From positions 1-41,874 of the forward strand of contig CACXQL010000024.1 in NCBI GenBank assembly GCA_902769805.1: a stretch of 41,874 nucleotides of DNA, written 5' to 3'. The stretch comes from an uncultured Prevotellaceae bacterium. GTDB lineage: Bacteria; Bacteroidota; Bacteroidia; Bacteroidales; Bacteroidaceae. The notes beneath the pieces were generated by a model that was not told where the DNA came from, did not search any database, and saw nothing but the letters and a program-made list of their open reading frames with translations. The position numbers and the translations under genes were made by a program. Below are positions 31,193-39,977 of this stretch, piece after piece (within the stretch, counting starts at the first letter, position 1; the number at the start of each line of letters is the position of its first letter).

Positions 31193-32209
31193 ATGATTAA
31201 GTGTAAGAGGCGGATGCCTGCCGAGTGGGAACCACAAAGTGCGGTGCAGTTGACTATGCCGCATGAGCATACCGACTGGGCTCCCATCCTGCCTGAGGTA
31301 CTGGCTGTCTATGAGGAGATGAAACACGAGATCAGTAAGCGTGAACCGCTGATTATCGTTGATGACATCCCCCATAATGATACATGGGCAAGGGATCACG
31401 GCTTTATCACTGTGGTCGAAGAGTCAAAGGGTCAAAGGTCAAAGGTCAAAGGTCAAAGGTCAAAGGTCATTCTGCTGGATTTCTGTTTCAACGGCTGGGG
31501 AGAGAAGTTTCCTGCGGAGTTGGATAACGAGATAAACAGGCACCTCTATGAGCGCGGATTAGTCAAGGGTATCTACGAGCCTCACCTTGATTTCGTCCTG
31601 GAAGGCGGTAGCATCGAGAGCGATGGCAAGGGGACGATCTTCACAACACAGTGCTGTCTGATGGCACCGCATCGTAACCAGCCTCTCACAAAAGAAGAGA
31701 TTGAGGAACGCTTGAAAGAATGGTTAGGTGCCAAGCGCATCGTATGGCTGCAACATGGAAGCCTCATCGGTGACGATACAGACGGACATATCGACACACT
31801 GGTACGCATAGCTCCTAATGATACCATTATCTATACAGGGGGCGATGACGACCACCCAGACCTTGTGGAGATGGAGAAAGAACTGAAGGAACTGCGGACG
31901 ATGGAAGGAAAACCGTATAGGTTGTTGAGACTGCCATTGCCGAGACCAATTTATGAGGCAGGAGACAGGAGTCGGGAGACAGGAGACAGGAGACAGGAGG
32001 CCAGAGACAGGTTGCCTGCGACCTACGCCAACTATCTGGTCATCAACGGAGCGGTACTGGTACCTACCTATGCACAGCCCGACCTCGACGCTGAGGCGAT
32101 GCGTATCATCGGAGAGGCATTCCCTGACAGGGAGATCGTAGGCATCGACTGTCGTGCCGTCATTAAGCAACATGGAAGCCTGCATTGCTGCACGATGCAA
32201 TACTATTGA
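31193..32209 (+). CDS. aguA: Agmatine deiminase with two heptamer-encoded insertions
   Basis: 338 residues. It converts agmatine to N-carbamoylputrescine and ammonia. Family signatures: MPAEWEPQSAVQLTMPHEHTDW at the start, NDTWARDHG (about 62-70), FNGWGEKF, FVLEGGSIESDG, DDTDGHIDTLVRI and the C-terminal catalytic Cys in HGSLHCCTMQYY. Two segments look foreign to the fold: ESKGQRSKVKGQRSKV (about 78-93) and the EAGDRSRETGDRRQEARDRL stretch before PATYANYLVIN. Both are encoded by perfect or near-perfect 7-bp tandem repeats. The total repeat length keeps the frame open. It is monocistronic, with aguB 2 kb downstream. Confidence 0.95.
   Translation: MIKCKRRMPAEWEPQSAVQLTMPHEHTDWAPILPEVLAVYEEMKHEISKREPLIIVDDIPHNDTWARDHGFITVVEESKGQRSKVKGQRSKVILLDFCFNGWGEKFPAELDNEINRHLYERGLVKGIYEPHLDFVLEGGSIESDGKGTIFTTQCCLMAPHRNQPLTKEEIEERLKEWLGAKRIVWLQHGSLIGDDTDGHIDTLVRIAPNDTIIYTGGDDDHPDLVEMEKELKELRTMEGKPYRLLRLPLPRPIYEAGDRSRETGDRRQEARDRLPATYANYLVINGAVLVPTYAQPDLDAEAMRIIGEAFPDREIVGIDCRAVIKQHGSLHCCTMQYY
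31423..31469 (+). repeat. Heptamer repeat (GTCAAAG) inside aguA
   Basis: Five perfect tandem copies (31431-31465), a partial copy after them, and one copy at 31423-31429 offset by one base. Since 7 is not a multiple of 3, gain or loss of one unit would frameshift aguA. Confidence 0.95.
31961..32009 (+). repeat. Heptamer repeat (GGAGACA) inside aguA
   Basis: Seven consecutive 7-mers, four of them perfect GGAGACA, three variants (GGAGTCG, GGAGGCC, AGAGACA). It encodes a basic low-complexity loop before PATYANYL. Confidence 0.93.
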
Positions 32210-32229
32210 TAAGTTAGTAAAAGGAAAAC

Positions 32230-32274
32230 GTTACAGCCCTTTCGGATTTTTATCCTACTCAGGCTGTAACTTTT
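32230..32274 (+). terminator. Probable terminator of aguA
   Basis: GTTACAGCC (32230-32238) pairs with GGCTGTAAC (32262-32270), followed by TTTT. A small GGAT/ATCC stem is nested in the loop. Confidence 0.72.
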
Positions 32275-32278
32275 CACT

Positions 32279-32330
32279 ATTGGCTTGCCTTTTAGCGGCT
32301 TTAGGCCGCCTTTATGGCAAGCCAATTTCT
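32279..32330. terminator. Second hairpin in the aguA / FGE-like convergent spacer
   Basis: ATTGGCTTGCC (32279-32289) pairs perfectly over 11 bp with 32316-32326, followed by a T-rich run. A GCGGC/GCCGC stem lies inside the loop, giving a branched or extended hairpin. Confidence 0.65.
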
Positions 32331-32347
32331 TTTCTATTTGCAGGGAA

Positions 32348-34138
32348 TCACTGGAGGACAAGGCGAAGTCCGAGGCCGCCGTTGCGGAGGACGGGCGTAT
32401 TGTAATACCGAGACGCAACACGGCAGAACCAGGCGTCGCCGAGCCAACTGCCACCACGAAGCACGCGGCTAGAGCCCAAGGAAGGACCATGGGGATTAGT
32501 TTGCGAACCACTTTGATAACTCCCATACCAGTCCTGGCACCATTCCACTACGTTGCCACTCATGTCATATAAGCCCAACTCGTTTGGCTGCTTGGCCTTC
32601 ACATCGTGAGTGGAATTTCCACTGTTTTCCTCATACCATGCCACATCATTCAGATTATTACTCCCACTATATTGATATCCACGACTCATATTCCCTCCAC
32701 GTGCAGCATATTCCCATTCCGCCTCTGTAGGCAGCCGGAACTTCAAACCTGTCTGCTGATTCAACTTACGGATAAAATCCTGACAGTCATCCCAACTCAC
32801 CTGCTCCACGGGGCACTTATCCCCCTTGAATAAAGAAGGGTTACTGCCCATTACAATCTGCCACAATTCCTGTGATACCTCCGCCTCTCCTATATAATAA
32901 GATGAGAGGGTTACTTGATGCACAGGTTTCTCATCACTGTATGCACTTTGCTGCTCTGACGTTGCCCCCATCTGGAATGTGCCTCCATCCACACGAATCA
33001 TCGTAAATGACACACCATTGACGGTAACAACACGCTTCTGGTCTGAGGAAGAGGTAGCACTATTGACTGGCGAAGTGGGAGTCTGTGTGACTTGCTTGGC
33101 GAGTGTTGTGTTCACATTAGCAGTCTCGCCCTCACGGACATTGAAAGTACTGTTGTAGTCACTATAGCCCTGCCTGCTGATACGTAACTGATGCTCGCCT
33201 ACTAACAACTGGTCTATGAGTTGTGGCGTCTGCCCACATTTCTGTCCGTCGATATAAATGTCTGCCATGGGCGGTGTACTGTTGATGTCTGCTTCACCAT
33301 AGATGGGGGTTGGAGCATTGAGGCGGATTGTCTGTGGTTCAGAGGTAACCACGATATCACGAGTAATAGTCTGAGGGCGGTGCCCAGCCAAACGGGTTTC
33401 CAGTTCATAGGTACCTGCACCCAGATTGCCCGTCCATGTTCCATTGCCTCGTTTCTGTCCGTTGACCCATATCTCAGCATTATTGCCGACAGTCAGCGTT
33501 ACCTGTGAGAAATTAGGCTTCAGCCGTATATTGACCATGTGTTTCTGTTTGGGGTCGTTGACAGTCACCTTACCTACCTCTGGCAGATAGTCGGGAGCCT
33601 GCACACGGTAGTCGTAGGTGCCAAAGCGCATCATCTTCGTGGCTATGCCATCGACCGTTGGCAATAGTTCACCATTCAGTTCTACCACCGCATTCTGTGG
33701 CTGCAACTGGAATACAACATACTGGGTAGTACGAGCCTGTTTAACAACAGTCTGTACCTCGCCCGTGGTAAGTTTCAGAATGTAAGTGCGCGCACGAATT
33801 ACAGACTCGCCCAATTCGTAGTTGCGCAGAGTGCCTAATTGCTGATGACTGATGGTCAGCCGTTTCACGCCTTCTGGGACATAGACCCATATCTCACCGA
33901 CATGCTGCTCCGTCTTCATTACACCCAATAAGCCCGTACTGAACGAGAATCCCTGCTGGGTAGTCTCCACCTTGATGAGTGCGCATTTCTGTCCATTCTG
34001 GTCTAACACGATAGTGCCTTCCGTATTGGCTGTCATATCGCGCTCATCCATGCTAAAACTCTGAACTGCCAAGTTCTGTGCTTGCAACAGAAAAGCACAA
34101 AATAGCATCAATAGGAGGATGGAATATCTCTTCATCAT
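32348..34138 (-). CDS. Secreted PEGA and formylglycine-generating-enzyme-like (SUMF1) protein
   Basis: 596 residues from the ATG at 34138; a much longer in-frame extension upstream has no signal peptide and is unlikely. Signal peptide about 1-19. An N-terminal region with beta-rich repeats (residues ~20-360) includes a PEGA domain (YGEADINSTPPMADIYIDGQKCGQTPQLIDQLLVGEHQLRI). The C-terminal FGE-sulfatase domain runs from MIRVDGGTFQMGATSEQQ to the end with RLPTEAEWEYAARGG and DMSGNVVEWCQDW. The family is often used for surface binding or maturation of sulfatases; the Cys pair needed for oxygen activation in true FGE cannot be confirmed by eye. A TATCTTTG box lies at 34172-34165. Confidence 0.9.
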   Translation of the reverse strand: MMKRYSILLLMLFCAFLLQAQNLAVQSFSMDERDMTANTEGTIVLDQNGQKCALIKVETTQQGFSFSTGLLGVMKTEQHVGEIWVYVPEGVKRLTISHQQLGTLRNYELGESVIRARTYILKLTTGEVQTVVKQARTTQYVVFQLQPQNAVVELNGELLPTVDGIATKMMRFGTYDYRVQAPDYLPEVGKVTVNDPKQKHMVNIRLKPNFSQVTLTVGNNAEIWVNGQKRGNGTWTGNLGAGTYELETRLAGHRPQTITRDIVVTSEPQTIRLNAPTPIYGEADINSTPPMADIYIDGQKCGQTPQLIDQLLVGEHQLRISRQGYSDYNSTFNVREGETANVNTTLAKQVTQTPTSPVNSATSSSDQKRVVTVNGVSFTMIRVDGGTFQMGATSEQQSAYSDEKPVHQVTLSSYYIGEAEVSQELWQIVMGSNPSLFKGDKCPVEQVSWDDCQDFIRKLNQQTGLKFRLPTEAEWEYAARGGNMSRGYQYSGSNNLNDVAWYEENSGNSTHDVKAKQPNELGLYDMSGNVVEWCQDWYGSYQSGSQTNPHGPSLGSSRVLRGGSWLGDAWFCRVASRYYNTPVLRNGGLGLRLVLQ

Positions 34139-34259
34139 TAATCTTTTGCTGTTATATTTAAATGCAAAGATATAACATTTTTCGCAAACAACTTTTACTT
34201 TCCACTCTTTTTTTGTAACTTTGCACCATATAACGAAAAAAGAAGTTAAACTCTTTATT

Positions 34260-35126
34260 ATGAAGATAGGACTGATACAACAGCACAATACGGCTGACAT
34301 CGCAGATAATAAAAAGAGGTTGGCTAAGAAGATTGGGGAATTGGCACAACAGGGTGCGGAACTCATTGTGTTACAGGAACTGCATAACGGTCTGTATTTC
34401 TGTCAGACAGAGAATGTCAACGTGTTCGACCAGGCAGAGACCATTCCAGGTCCCTCTACGGAGTTCTTCGGTAACCTTGCCAAGCAATACGGTGTAGTCA
34501 TCGTCACCTCCCTCTTCGAGCGCAGGTCAACAGGTCTGTATCATAATACGGCTGTTGTATTGGAGAAAGACGGTAGCATTGCAGGCAAGTATCGGAAGAT
34601 GCACATCCCCGATGACCCCGGCTATTATGAGAAGTTCTATTTCACCCCTGGTGACATCGGTTTCCAACCTATCCAGACCTCAATAGGCAAGTTAGGTGTA
34701 TTGGTGTGCTGGGATCAGTGGTATCCTGAGGCTGCCCGACTGATGGCACTCCATGGGGCGGAGTTGTTGATCTACCCTACTGCTATCGGCTACGACACCA
34801 ACGATACGAAAGAAGAACAGGAACGCCAGCGCATGGCATGGCAGACCGTTCAACGTGGTCATGCTGTCGCCAACGGACTGCCTGTGATAACGGTCAACAG
34901 AGTTGGCTCCGAAAAGTCGGAGAACTCTGAAATTCCCTTCTGGGGCACCTCCTTCGTTGCTGGTCCACAAGGTGAACTGCTCTATGAGGCACCCACCGAT
35001 CAGGAAGTGGAGACAGTAGTGGAGGTCGATATGCAGCGTAGTGAACAGGTACGCCGCTGGTGGCCTTTCCTGCGTGACAGGAGAATAGAAGCATACAAGG
35101 ATATAACAAAACGATTCATAGACTAA
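34260..35126 (+). CDS. aguB: N-carbamoylputrescine amidase
   Basis: 289 residues from the ATG at 34260. Nitrilase-family triad: Glu40 in VLQELHNG, Lys113 in YRKMHIPDD and Cys150 in LVCWDQWYPEAAR. It hydrolyses N-carbamoylputrescine to putrescine, CO2 and ammonia, the step after AguA. A nonamer-like insertion (SEKSENSE, 34908-34934) sits before IPFWGTSF. A TAACTTTG -7 box is at 34216-34223. The stop is one base before the glnN start, so the ammonia released here could be recaptured by glutamine synthetase. Confidence 0.95.
   Translation: MKIGLIQQHNTADIADNKKRLAKKIGELAQQGAELIVLQELHNGLYFCQTENVNVFDQAETIPGPSTEFFGNLAKQYGVVIVTSLFERRSTGLYHNTAVVLEKDGSIAGKYRKMHIPDDPGYYEKFYFTPGDIGFQPIQTSIGKLGVLVCWDQWYPEAARLMALHGAELLIYPTAIGYDTNDTKEEQERQRMAWQTVQRGHAVANGLPVITVNRVGSEKSENSEIPFWGTSFVAGPQGELLYEAPTDQEVETVVEVDMQRSEQVRRWWPFLRDRRIEAYKDITKRFID
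34908..34934 (+). repeat. In-frame nonamer repeat in aguB
   Basis: Three 9-mers (TCCGAAAAG, TCGGAGAAC, TCTGAAATT) encode S-E-K, S-E-N, S-E-I. They are related to the TCTGARTAY units in glnN. Confidence 0.55.
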
Positions 35127-35127
35127 T

Positions 35128-37356
35128 ATGGCAAACAATTTGAGATTTCAGGTTGTGGAGGAGGCTTTCAAGAAGAGAGCCCTCGATGTTCCCGTACCAG
35201 AAGAGAGACCATCGGAGTATTTCGGTAAGTATGTCTTCAACAAACAGAAGATGTTCAGTTACCTGCCCTCTGATATCTACGAGAAGATGATTGACGTGAT
35301 AGACAACGGTGCCCGTCTGGACCGCAGCATCGCCGACGCTGTTGCTGACGGTATGAAGAAATGGGCGATGGAGATGGGTGTCACCCACTATACTCACTGG
35401 TTCCAGCCTTTGACAGAGGGTACGGCAGAGAAGCATGATGCCTTCGTGGAACACGACGGCAAAGGTGGTATGATAGAGACATTCAGCGGAAAACTGCTCG
35501 TACAGCAGGAACCTGATGCCTCGTCATTCCCCAATGGCGGTATCCGCAACACCTTCGAGGCTCGCGGCTACTCCGCATGGGACCCGACATCACCTGTGTT
35601 CATCATTGACGACACCCTGTGTATCCCCACCATCTTCATTGCTTATACTGGTGAGGCCCTTGACTACAAGGCTCCCCTCCTCCGTGCCCTCCACGCTGTC
35701 GGCAAGGCGGCAAAAGATGTTTGCCAGTATTTCTACAATGACGTGACGAAGGTGCAGGTGAATCTCGGATGGGAACAGGAGTATTTCCTCGTGGACGAGG
35801 GACTCTATTCGGCTCGTCCTGACCTGATGCTGACAGGTCGTACACTGATGGGACACGAGAGTGCGAAGAACCAGCAGATGGACGACCATTACTTCGGCAC
35901 CATTCCTGACCGCGTTCAGGCGTTCATGAAAGACTTGGAGATCCAGGCACTGGAACTTGCCATCCCTGTGAAGACACGTCATAACGAGGTGGCTCCAAAT
36001 CAGTTTGAGTTGGCTCCCGTTTTCGAGGAGTGTAACCTTGCCGTCGACCATAACATGCTGTTGATGTCACTGATGAAGAAGGTGGCACGTAACCACGGCT
36101 TCCGCGTGTTGCTGCATGAGAAACCCTTCGACGGCATCAACGGCAGCGGTAAGCACAACAACTGGAGCCTGTCGGCTGATAACGGTGTGCTGTTGCATGC
36201 ACCTGGTAAGACACCAGAGGAGAACCTGCGCTTCGTGACCTTCATCGTGGAGACACTGATGGCAGTCTATCGCCACAACGGATTATTGAAGGCCTCTATC
36301 ATGAGTGCCACCAATGCCCACCGCCTGGGCGGTAACGAAGCTCCTCCTGCCATTATCTCCTCATTCCTCGGGACACAGTTGACGGAACTCCTCGACCATA
36401 TCGAGCAGAGTGACAAGAACGAACTGTTTAACCTGAAGGGCAAGCAGGGTATGGAGATTGACATCCCACAGATTCCTGATCTCATCGTCGATAATACCGA
36501 CCGCAACCGAACGTCACCCTTCGCCTTCACAGGTAACCGTTTCGAGTTCCGTGCCCCAGGTTCTACCGCCAACTGTGCATCAGCGATGATAGCACTTAAT
36601 GCGGCGATGGCAGAGGCTCTCAACTCCTTCAAGGAGCGTGTGGATAAGAAAATCTCTGAGTATTCCAAGAGCTCTGAATACTCAGACAACTCTGAGAATA
36701 CCGCCAAGATTCACGCCATCCTCGAAGTACTGAAAGAGGATATCAAGACCTGTAAACCCGTTCGCTTCGACGGTAACGGCTATAGCGAGGAATGGGTGAA
36801 GGAGGCTGCCCGTCGCGGTCTCGACGTGGAGAATTCATGTCCTGTCATCTTCGAACGCTATCTCGACGAGTCGAGTGTGAGGATGTTTGAGAGTACGAAG
36901 GTCATGAACCGTAAGGAACTGGAGGCTCGTAATGAGGTGAAATGGGAGATGTATGTCAAGACAGTACAGATAGAGGCACGTGTGTTGGGCGACCTCGCCA
37001 TGAACCATATCATCCCCGTCGCCACTCACTACCAGAGTCAGCTCATCAAGAACGTACAAGGCATGAAAGACATCTTCCCCCAGGAGAAGTCTGAGCGTCT
37101 CTCTATCCGTAACATGAAACTCATCGAGGAGATTGCCGAGCGGACGGAGAAGATAGAACAGTTGGTAGAGGAGCTGACAGATGCTCGCAAGGTGGCTAAC
37201 CGCATCGAGAACATCCACGAACGCGCCATTGTCTACCACGACACGGTAGAACCGCACATGGGAGCTATCCGCTATGAGGCAGACAAACTCGAACTCATCG
37301 TAGAAGACGGTCTCTGGACACTCCCCAAATACCGCGAACTACTGTTCATCAGATAA
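35128..37356 (+). CDS. glnN: Type III glutamine synthetase
   Basis: 742 residues, the length of GlnN in Bacteroidetes. It forms glutamine from glutamate and ammonia with ATP. Seen: VTHYTHWFQPLTEGTAEKHDAF (the type III N-terminal signature), LGWEQEYFLVDEGLY (metal-binding Glu), LELAIPVKTRHNEVAPNQFELAPVFEECN, GSGKHNNWSLS, NAHRLGGNEAPPAI and the C-terminal helical domain. Five 9-bp repeat units (36655-36699) encode an inserted SEYSKSSEYSDNSEN segment. It is coupled to aguB by a one-base gap. A strong terminator follows. Confidence 0.97.
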   Translation: MANNLRFQVVEEAFKKRALDVPVPEERPSEYFGKYVFNKQKMFSYLPSDIYEKMIDVIDNGARLDRSIADAVADGMKKWAMEMGVTHYTHWFQPLTEGTAEKHDAFVEHDGKGGMIETFSGKLLVQQEPDASSFPNGGIRNTFEARGYSAWDPTSPVFIIDDTLCIPTIFIAYTGEALDYKAPLLRALHAVGKAAKDVCQYFYNDVTKVQVNLGWEQEYFLVDEGLYSARPDLMLTGRTLMGHESAKNQQMDDHYFGTIPDRVQAFMKDLEIQALELAIPVKTRHNEVAPNQFELAPVFEECNLAVDHNMLLMSLMKKVARNHGFRVLLHEKPFDGINGSGKHNNWSLSADNGVLLHAPGKTPEENLRFVTFIVETLMAVYRHNGLLKASIMSATNAHRLGGNEAPPAIISSFLGTQLTELLDHIEQSDKNELFNLKGKQGMEIDIPQIPDLIVDNTDRNRTSPFAFTGNRFEFRAPGSTANCASAMIALNAAMAEALNSFKERVDKKISEYSKSSEYSDNSENTAKIHAILEVLKEDIKTCKPVRFDGNGYSEEWVKEAARRGLDVENSCPVIFERYLDESSVRMFESTKVMNRKELEARNEVKWEMYVKTVQIEARVLGDLAMNHIIPVATHYQSQLIKNVQGMKDIFPQEKSERLSIRNMKLIEEIAERTEKIEQLVEELTDARKVANRIENIHERAIVYHDTVEPHMGAIRYEADKLELIVEDGLWTLPKYRELLFIR
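36655..36699 (+). repeat. In-frame nonamer repeat in glnN
   Basis: Five 9-mers (TCTGAGTAT, TCCAAGAGC, TCTGAATAC, TCAGACAAC, TCTGAGAAT) encode a Ser/Glu/Tyr/Asn-rich insertion. The unit length is a multiple of three, so length change would not shift the frame. Confidence 0.75.
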
Positions 37357-37361
37357 GAAGA

Positions 37362-37395
37362 AAGCCTGGGCGAGAGCCCAGGCTTCTTTCTTTTG
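37362..37395. terminator. Bidirectional terminator between glnN and the LOG-like gene
   Basis: A perfect 10-bp stem, AAGCCTGGGC with GCCCAGGCTT (37362-37371 / 37376-37385), and a GAGA loop, with T-rich flanks on both strands (TTCTTTCTTTT on the plus strand). Confidence 0.88.
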
Positions 37396-37410
37396 ATGTT
37401 CCTATTTCCC

Positions 37411-38424
37411 TTACTTCTTATTCCTGAATGCCTCCAACTCCTTGACGATGACATCGAAGTCGTCGGTGAGGGTCAACTGGAGGTTCTTGTATTTCCCGAG
37501 CTTCACCAGTTCCTGCAGGAAAGGATAGACAGGCAGTTCCTTTGTCCAGAAATCAGTGCCGAGGAAAATCATAGGACTGGCATAGCCGAACGACAGGTAG
37601 TGGTTCTGTACGGCATCCTGGAAGATCTCCTGCATAGTGCCCGCACTACCCGGAGTATAGATGATACCACCGAAGGCAACGGTGAGGATAAGGTCCTCAC
37701 GGATGCTGTTCTCGAAGAACTTGGCGATATGGGTAGCGAAGGGAGCAGAGGGCTCATGACCATAGAGATAGGTGGGGATGCCGAGGCTCACATAGTTACC
37801 TTGACGGGGGAAGCGCTTCATCACCTCAAAGGAAGAAGCCAGCCATCCCTTGTCGTTGAATGACGGAGCCACCTTCAGGATTTCGACGGCAGCATCCACA
37901 TCAGCCTCAGAACGTCCTGCCAGCCAGGCACCCAGATGAGTAGCCTCCATAGCACCGGGACCGCCACCGCTCAGCATGATGAATCCCTGTTCTGTGAGAC
38001 GCTTGCTCAGGAGCACCACCTTCTTGTACATCGGGTCTGTACGCAGCAAGGCGTGTCCACCCATAATACCAAGACAGAGGCGTGAATTGTATTTCTTAAA
38101 GAACTCGTTAAGAGCCACATGGATACCGTTGTCGTGCAGGGCACGGGCGAGAGACTCTTCTGCCGTCTGCGGCTGCTTACCCGTTGCTATGAAGTGCTTG
38201 TACACCTTCGTGTCGTAGCAGGTCTCGAAAGTCTCTGCCTTCTGGGGGTCGTAACCGGCATAGAGCTCTTCTGCCGTATAGAGTGACGTACGGTTGACGT
38301 CAAAGGGTACAGACTTCAGATAGTCCATCGCTTTCGGAGTGAACAGGTCACCTACAGGCTGTGCATTGACAGATGTAGCAAGCATCATCAATGACATCAT
38401 ACAAAAAATTCTTATCGTCTTCAT
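37411..38424 (-). CDS. Secreted LOG-family (Rossmann-fold, lysine-decarboxylase-like) protein
   Basis: 337 residues with a signal peptide (MKTIRIFCMMSLMMLATSVNAQ). The Rossmann-type core has SGGGPGAMEATHLGAW (about 176-191) and YTPGSAGTMQEIFQDA (about 282-297), the LOG-family pair of motifs where PGGxGTxxE is usual (here PGSAGTMQE). LOG enzymes cleave cytokinin ribotides or related nucleotides in the cytoplasm; an exported form is unusual. It may act on nucleotides in the periplasm, next to a 5'-nucleotidase gene, but this is inference. The gene has its own short leader, and the terminator is shared with glnN. Confidence 0.82.
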   Translation of the reverse strand: MKTIRIFCMMSLMMLATSVNAQPVGDLFTPKAMDYLKSVPFDVNRTSLYTAEELYAGYDPQKAETFETCYDTKVYKHFIATGKQPQTAEESLARALHDNGIHVALNEFFKKYNSRLCLGIMGGHALLRTDPMYKKVVLLSKRLTEQGFIMLSGGGPGAMEATHLGAWLAGRSEADVDAAVEILKVAPSFNDKGWLASSFEVMKRFPRQGNYVSLGIPTYLYGHEPSAPFATHIAKFFENSIREDLILTVAFGGIIYTPGSAGTMQEIFQDAVQNHYLSFGYASPMIFLGTDFWTKELPVYPFLQELVKLGKYKNLQLTLTDDFDVIVKELEAFRNKK

Positions 38425-38447
38425 AGTTATATTAATTAAATTATTAA

Positions 38448-38479
38448 ATCTTTACATTTTCTCATTTTTACATTTTTAC
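38448..38479. repeat. 8-bp tandem repeat at the 3' end of the 5'-nucleotidase
   Basis: Four 8-mers (minus strand: GTAAAAAT twice, GAGAAAAT, GTAAAGAT). The last codons and stop codon (38468-38470) of the 5'-nucleotidase lie within it. Confidence 0.7.
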
Positions 38480-39944
38480 CATTCGTCCCTGTGGCTGAGC
38501 ATATTCCTGTCCGATATGTCCGTTGAGGTTCTTGGTGACATACTCGATAAAGATGTCGTTATAAGTACGCTTCGTCTCCCATTTAATCTTACATCCCTTA
38601 AGAGCATTGTAGAGACCACCGTCCGTCACGCAGTACTTCGTCGTGGCAACAGTATAGACACGGTCGAGGTTAACAGGCTCGTAGTGCTGCGTATAGCTGT
38701 TGAGAATCTGTACGTCGCTCACACGATGCTCTTTCTCGTGGACGATGAACTTCATGCCAGAGACCTGTGGGAACTGACCGTCAGGCTTGGGCAGGAAAGC
38801 CATCAACTTATTCAGCATGGCAACGATAGTACTGCCCTTCACCTCCCTCATTGCGGATACTGCCGCAGTTAAGCACGGCGATGTCAGAGCCCGTCACCAG
38901 GCGGAAAGCATCCGTCACGATGTCGCCGGCATTGGTCTCAGCCACACGGTTAATCTCATTCCCCTGGTCATCCGTAATACGCAAATCCACATCGCTATGA
39001 CAGACCATACGGCTCGTTTGCGCATTCAGCATACCATTGATGCTGTCCACGACCTCTGCCACATAGGCATTCCGCTCCATCACACGCTCCACAGGGATGA
39101 AAGACACCGACATCTTCCCCTCGGGAGTGATAAGCAGTTTACCGATATTGGCAAACTTCGTTCCTGTCTGTGTCACGATGACGGGTTTACCTGCCTTATT
39201 CATAACGGTATCAGCAACGATGACGGCATGGGAGTGTCCATCCAGCACGATGTCGATACCCGTAGTATTCGCCACCACCGTATGGGAATCGGAATGACGG
39301 GCAGTAGGCACCTCACCCAGATGGGAGTCCAGAATCACATAGTCGGCTCCAGCCTTCCTCGCCTCGTCGACAGCACACTGTACCAGTTCCGGAATATCTT
39401 TTACCTGCAGGTCATAGATAATACTGTCACGCTCATCCTTGAACGCATACGCCTCATCCTCCATAGAGGTCGGTGTAACGACACCCACGAAGGCTATCCG
39501 CTTGTTGCCCATGCGCTTGATCACAAAGGGCGCATAGACCAGTCTTCCTGTCCGTACGTCATGGAGATTACAGCAAACGACAGGTACTGGTACCTGTCTG
39601 AGCAGCTCGAACATACGCTCCATGCCATAGTCAAACTCATGGTTACCCAGTGTGACGGCATCATAGCCCATCGCCTGCATCACATCCACCACATACTGTC
39701 CCTTGGAGATGGCACCTACCGTCTGTCCCTGCACATAGTCGCCATTCGACACGAGGAAGACATCTGCTGTGTCAGCAATGGCATCACGAAGACCTGCCAG
39801 CTTAGCATAGCCGTCCATCGCACAGTGTACATCATTCTCATAGAGCACAACAATGTTACGCTGTCCCTGACTTTGGCTGTACACATGTCCTGCATAGCCA
39901 AGCATCACATATGCCAACACAAAAATCCATACTATTCTTTTCAT
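38468..39944 (-). pseudogene. 5'-nucleotidase (UshA/metallophosphatase type), interrupted by a frameshifting deletion
   Basis: Signal peptide about 1-24. The N-terminal metallophosphatase domain is intact: NIVVLYENDVHCAM, GDYVQGQTVG, LGNHEFDYGMERM and DIVLDGHSHAVI. The C-terminal nucleotidase domain starts (INRVAETNAGDIVTDAFRL, NCGSIRNE) but the frame then ends at 38808 as EGQYYRCHAE. The rest of the domain continues in another frame from about 38848 to 38468 (EVKGSTIVAMLNK, QFPQVSGMKFIV). Family proteins have about 30-35 residues between GSIRN and the helix now at EVKGSTI, so DNA is missing and the frame shifts. The two-part product is unlikely to work; an assembly error is the alternative. 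Confidence 0.8.
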
Positions 39945-39977
39945 AACTTATCAAGGTATTTGATTGATTACACACGC

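Noticed and set aside
34139-34366. N-terminal extension of the FGE-like protein
   Set aside because: It covers the promoter and start region of the divergent aguB gene; the Met at 34138 begins a normal signal peptide.
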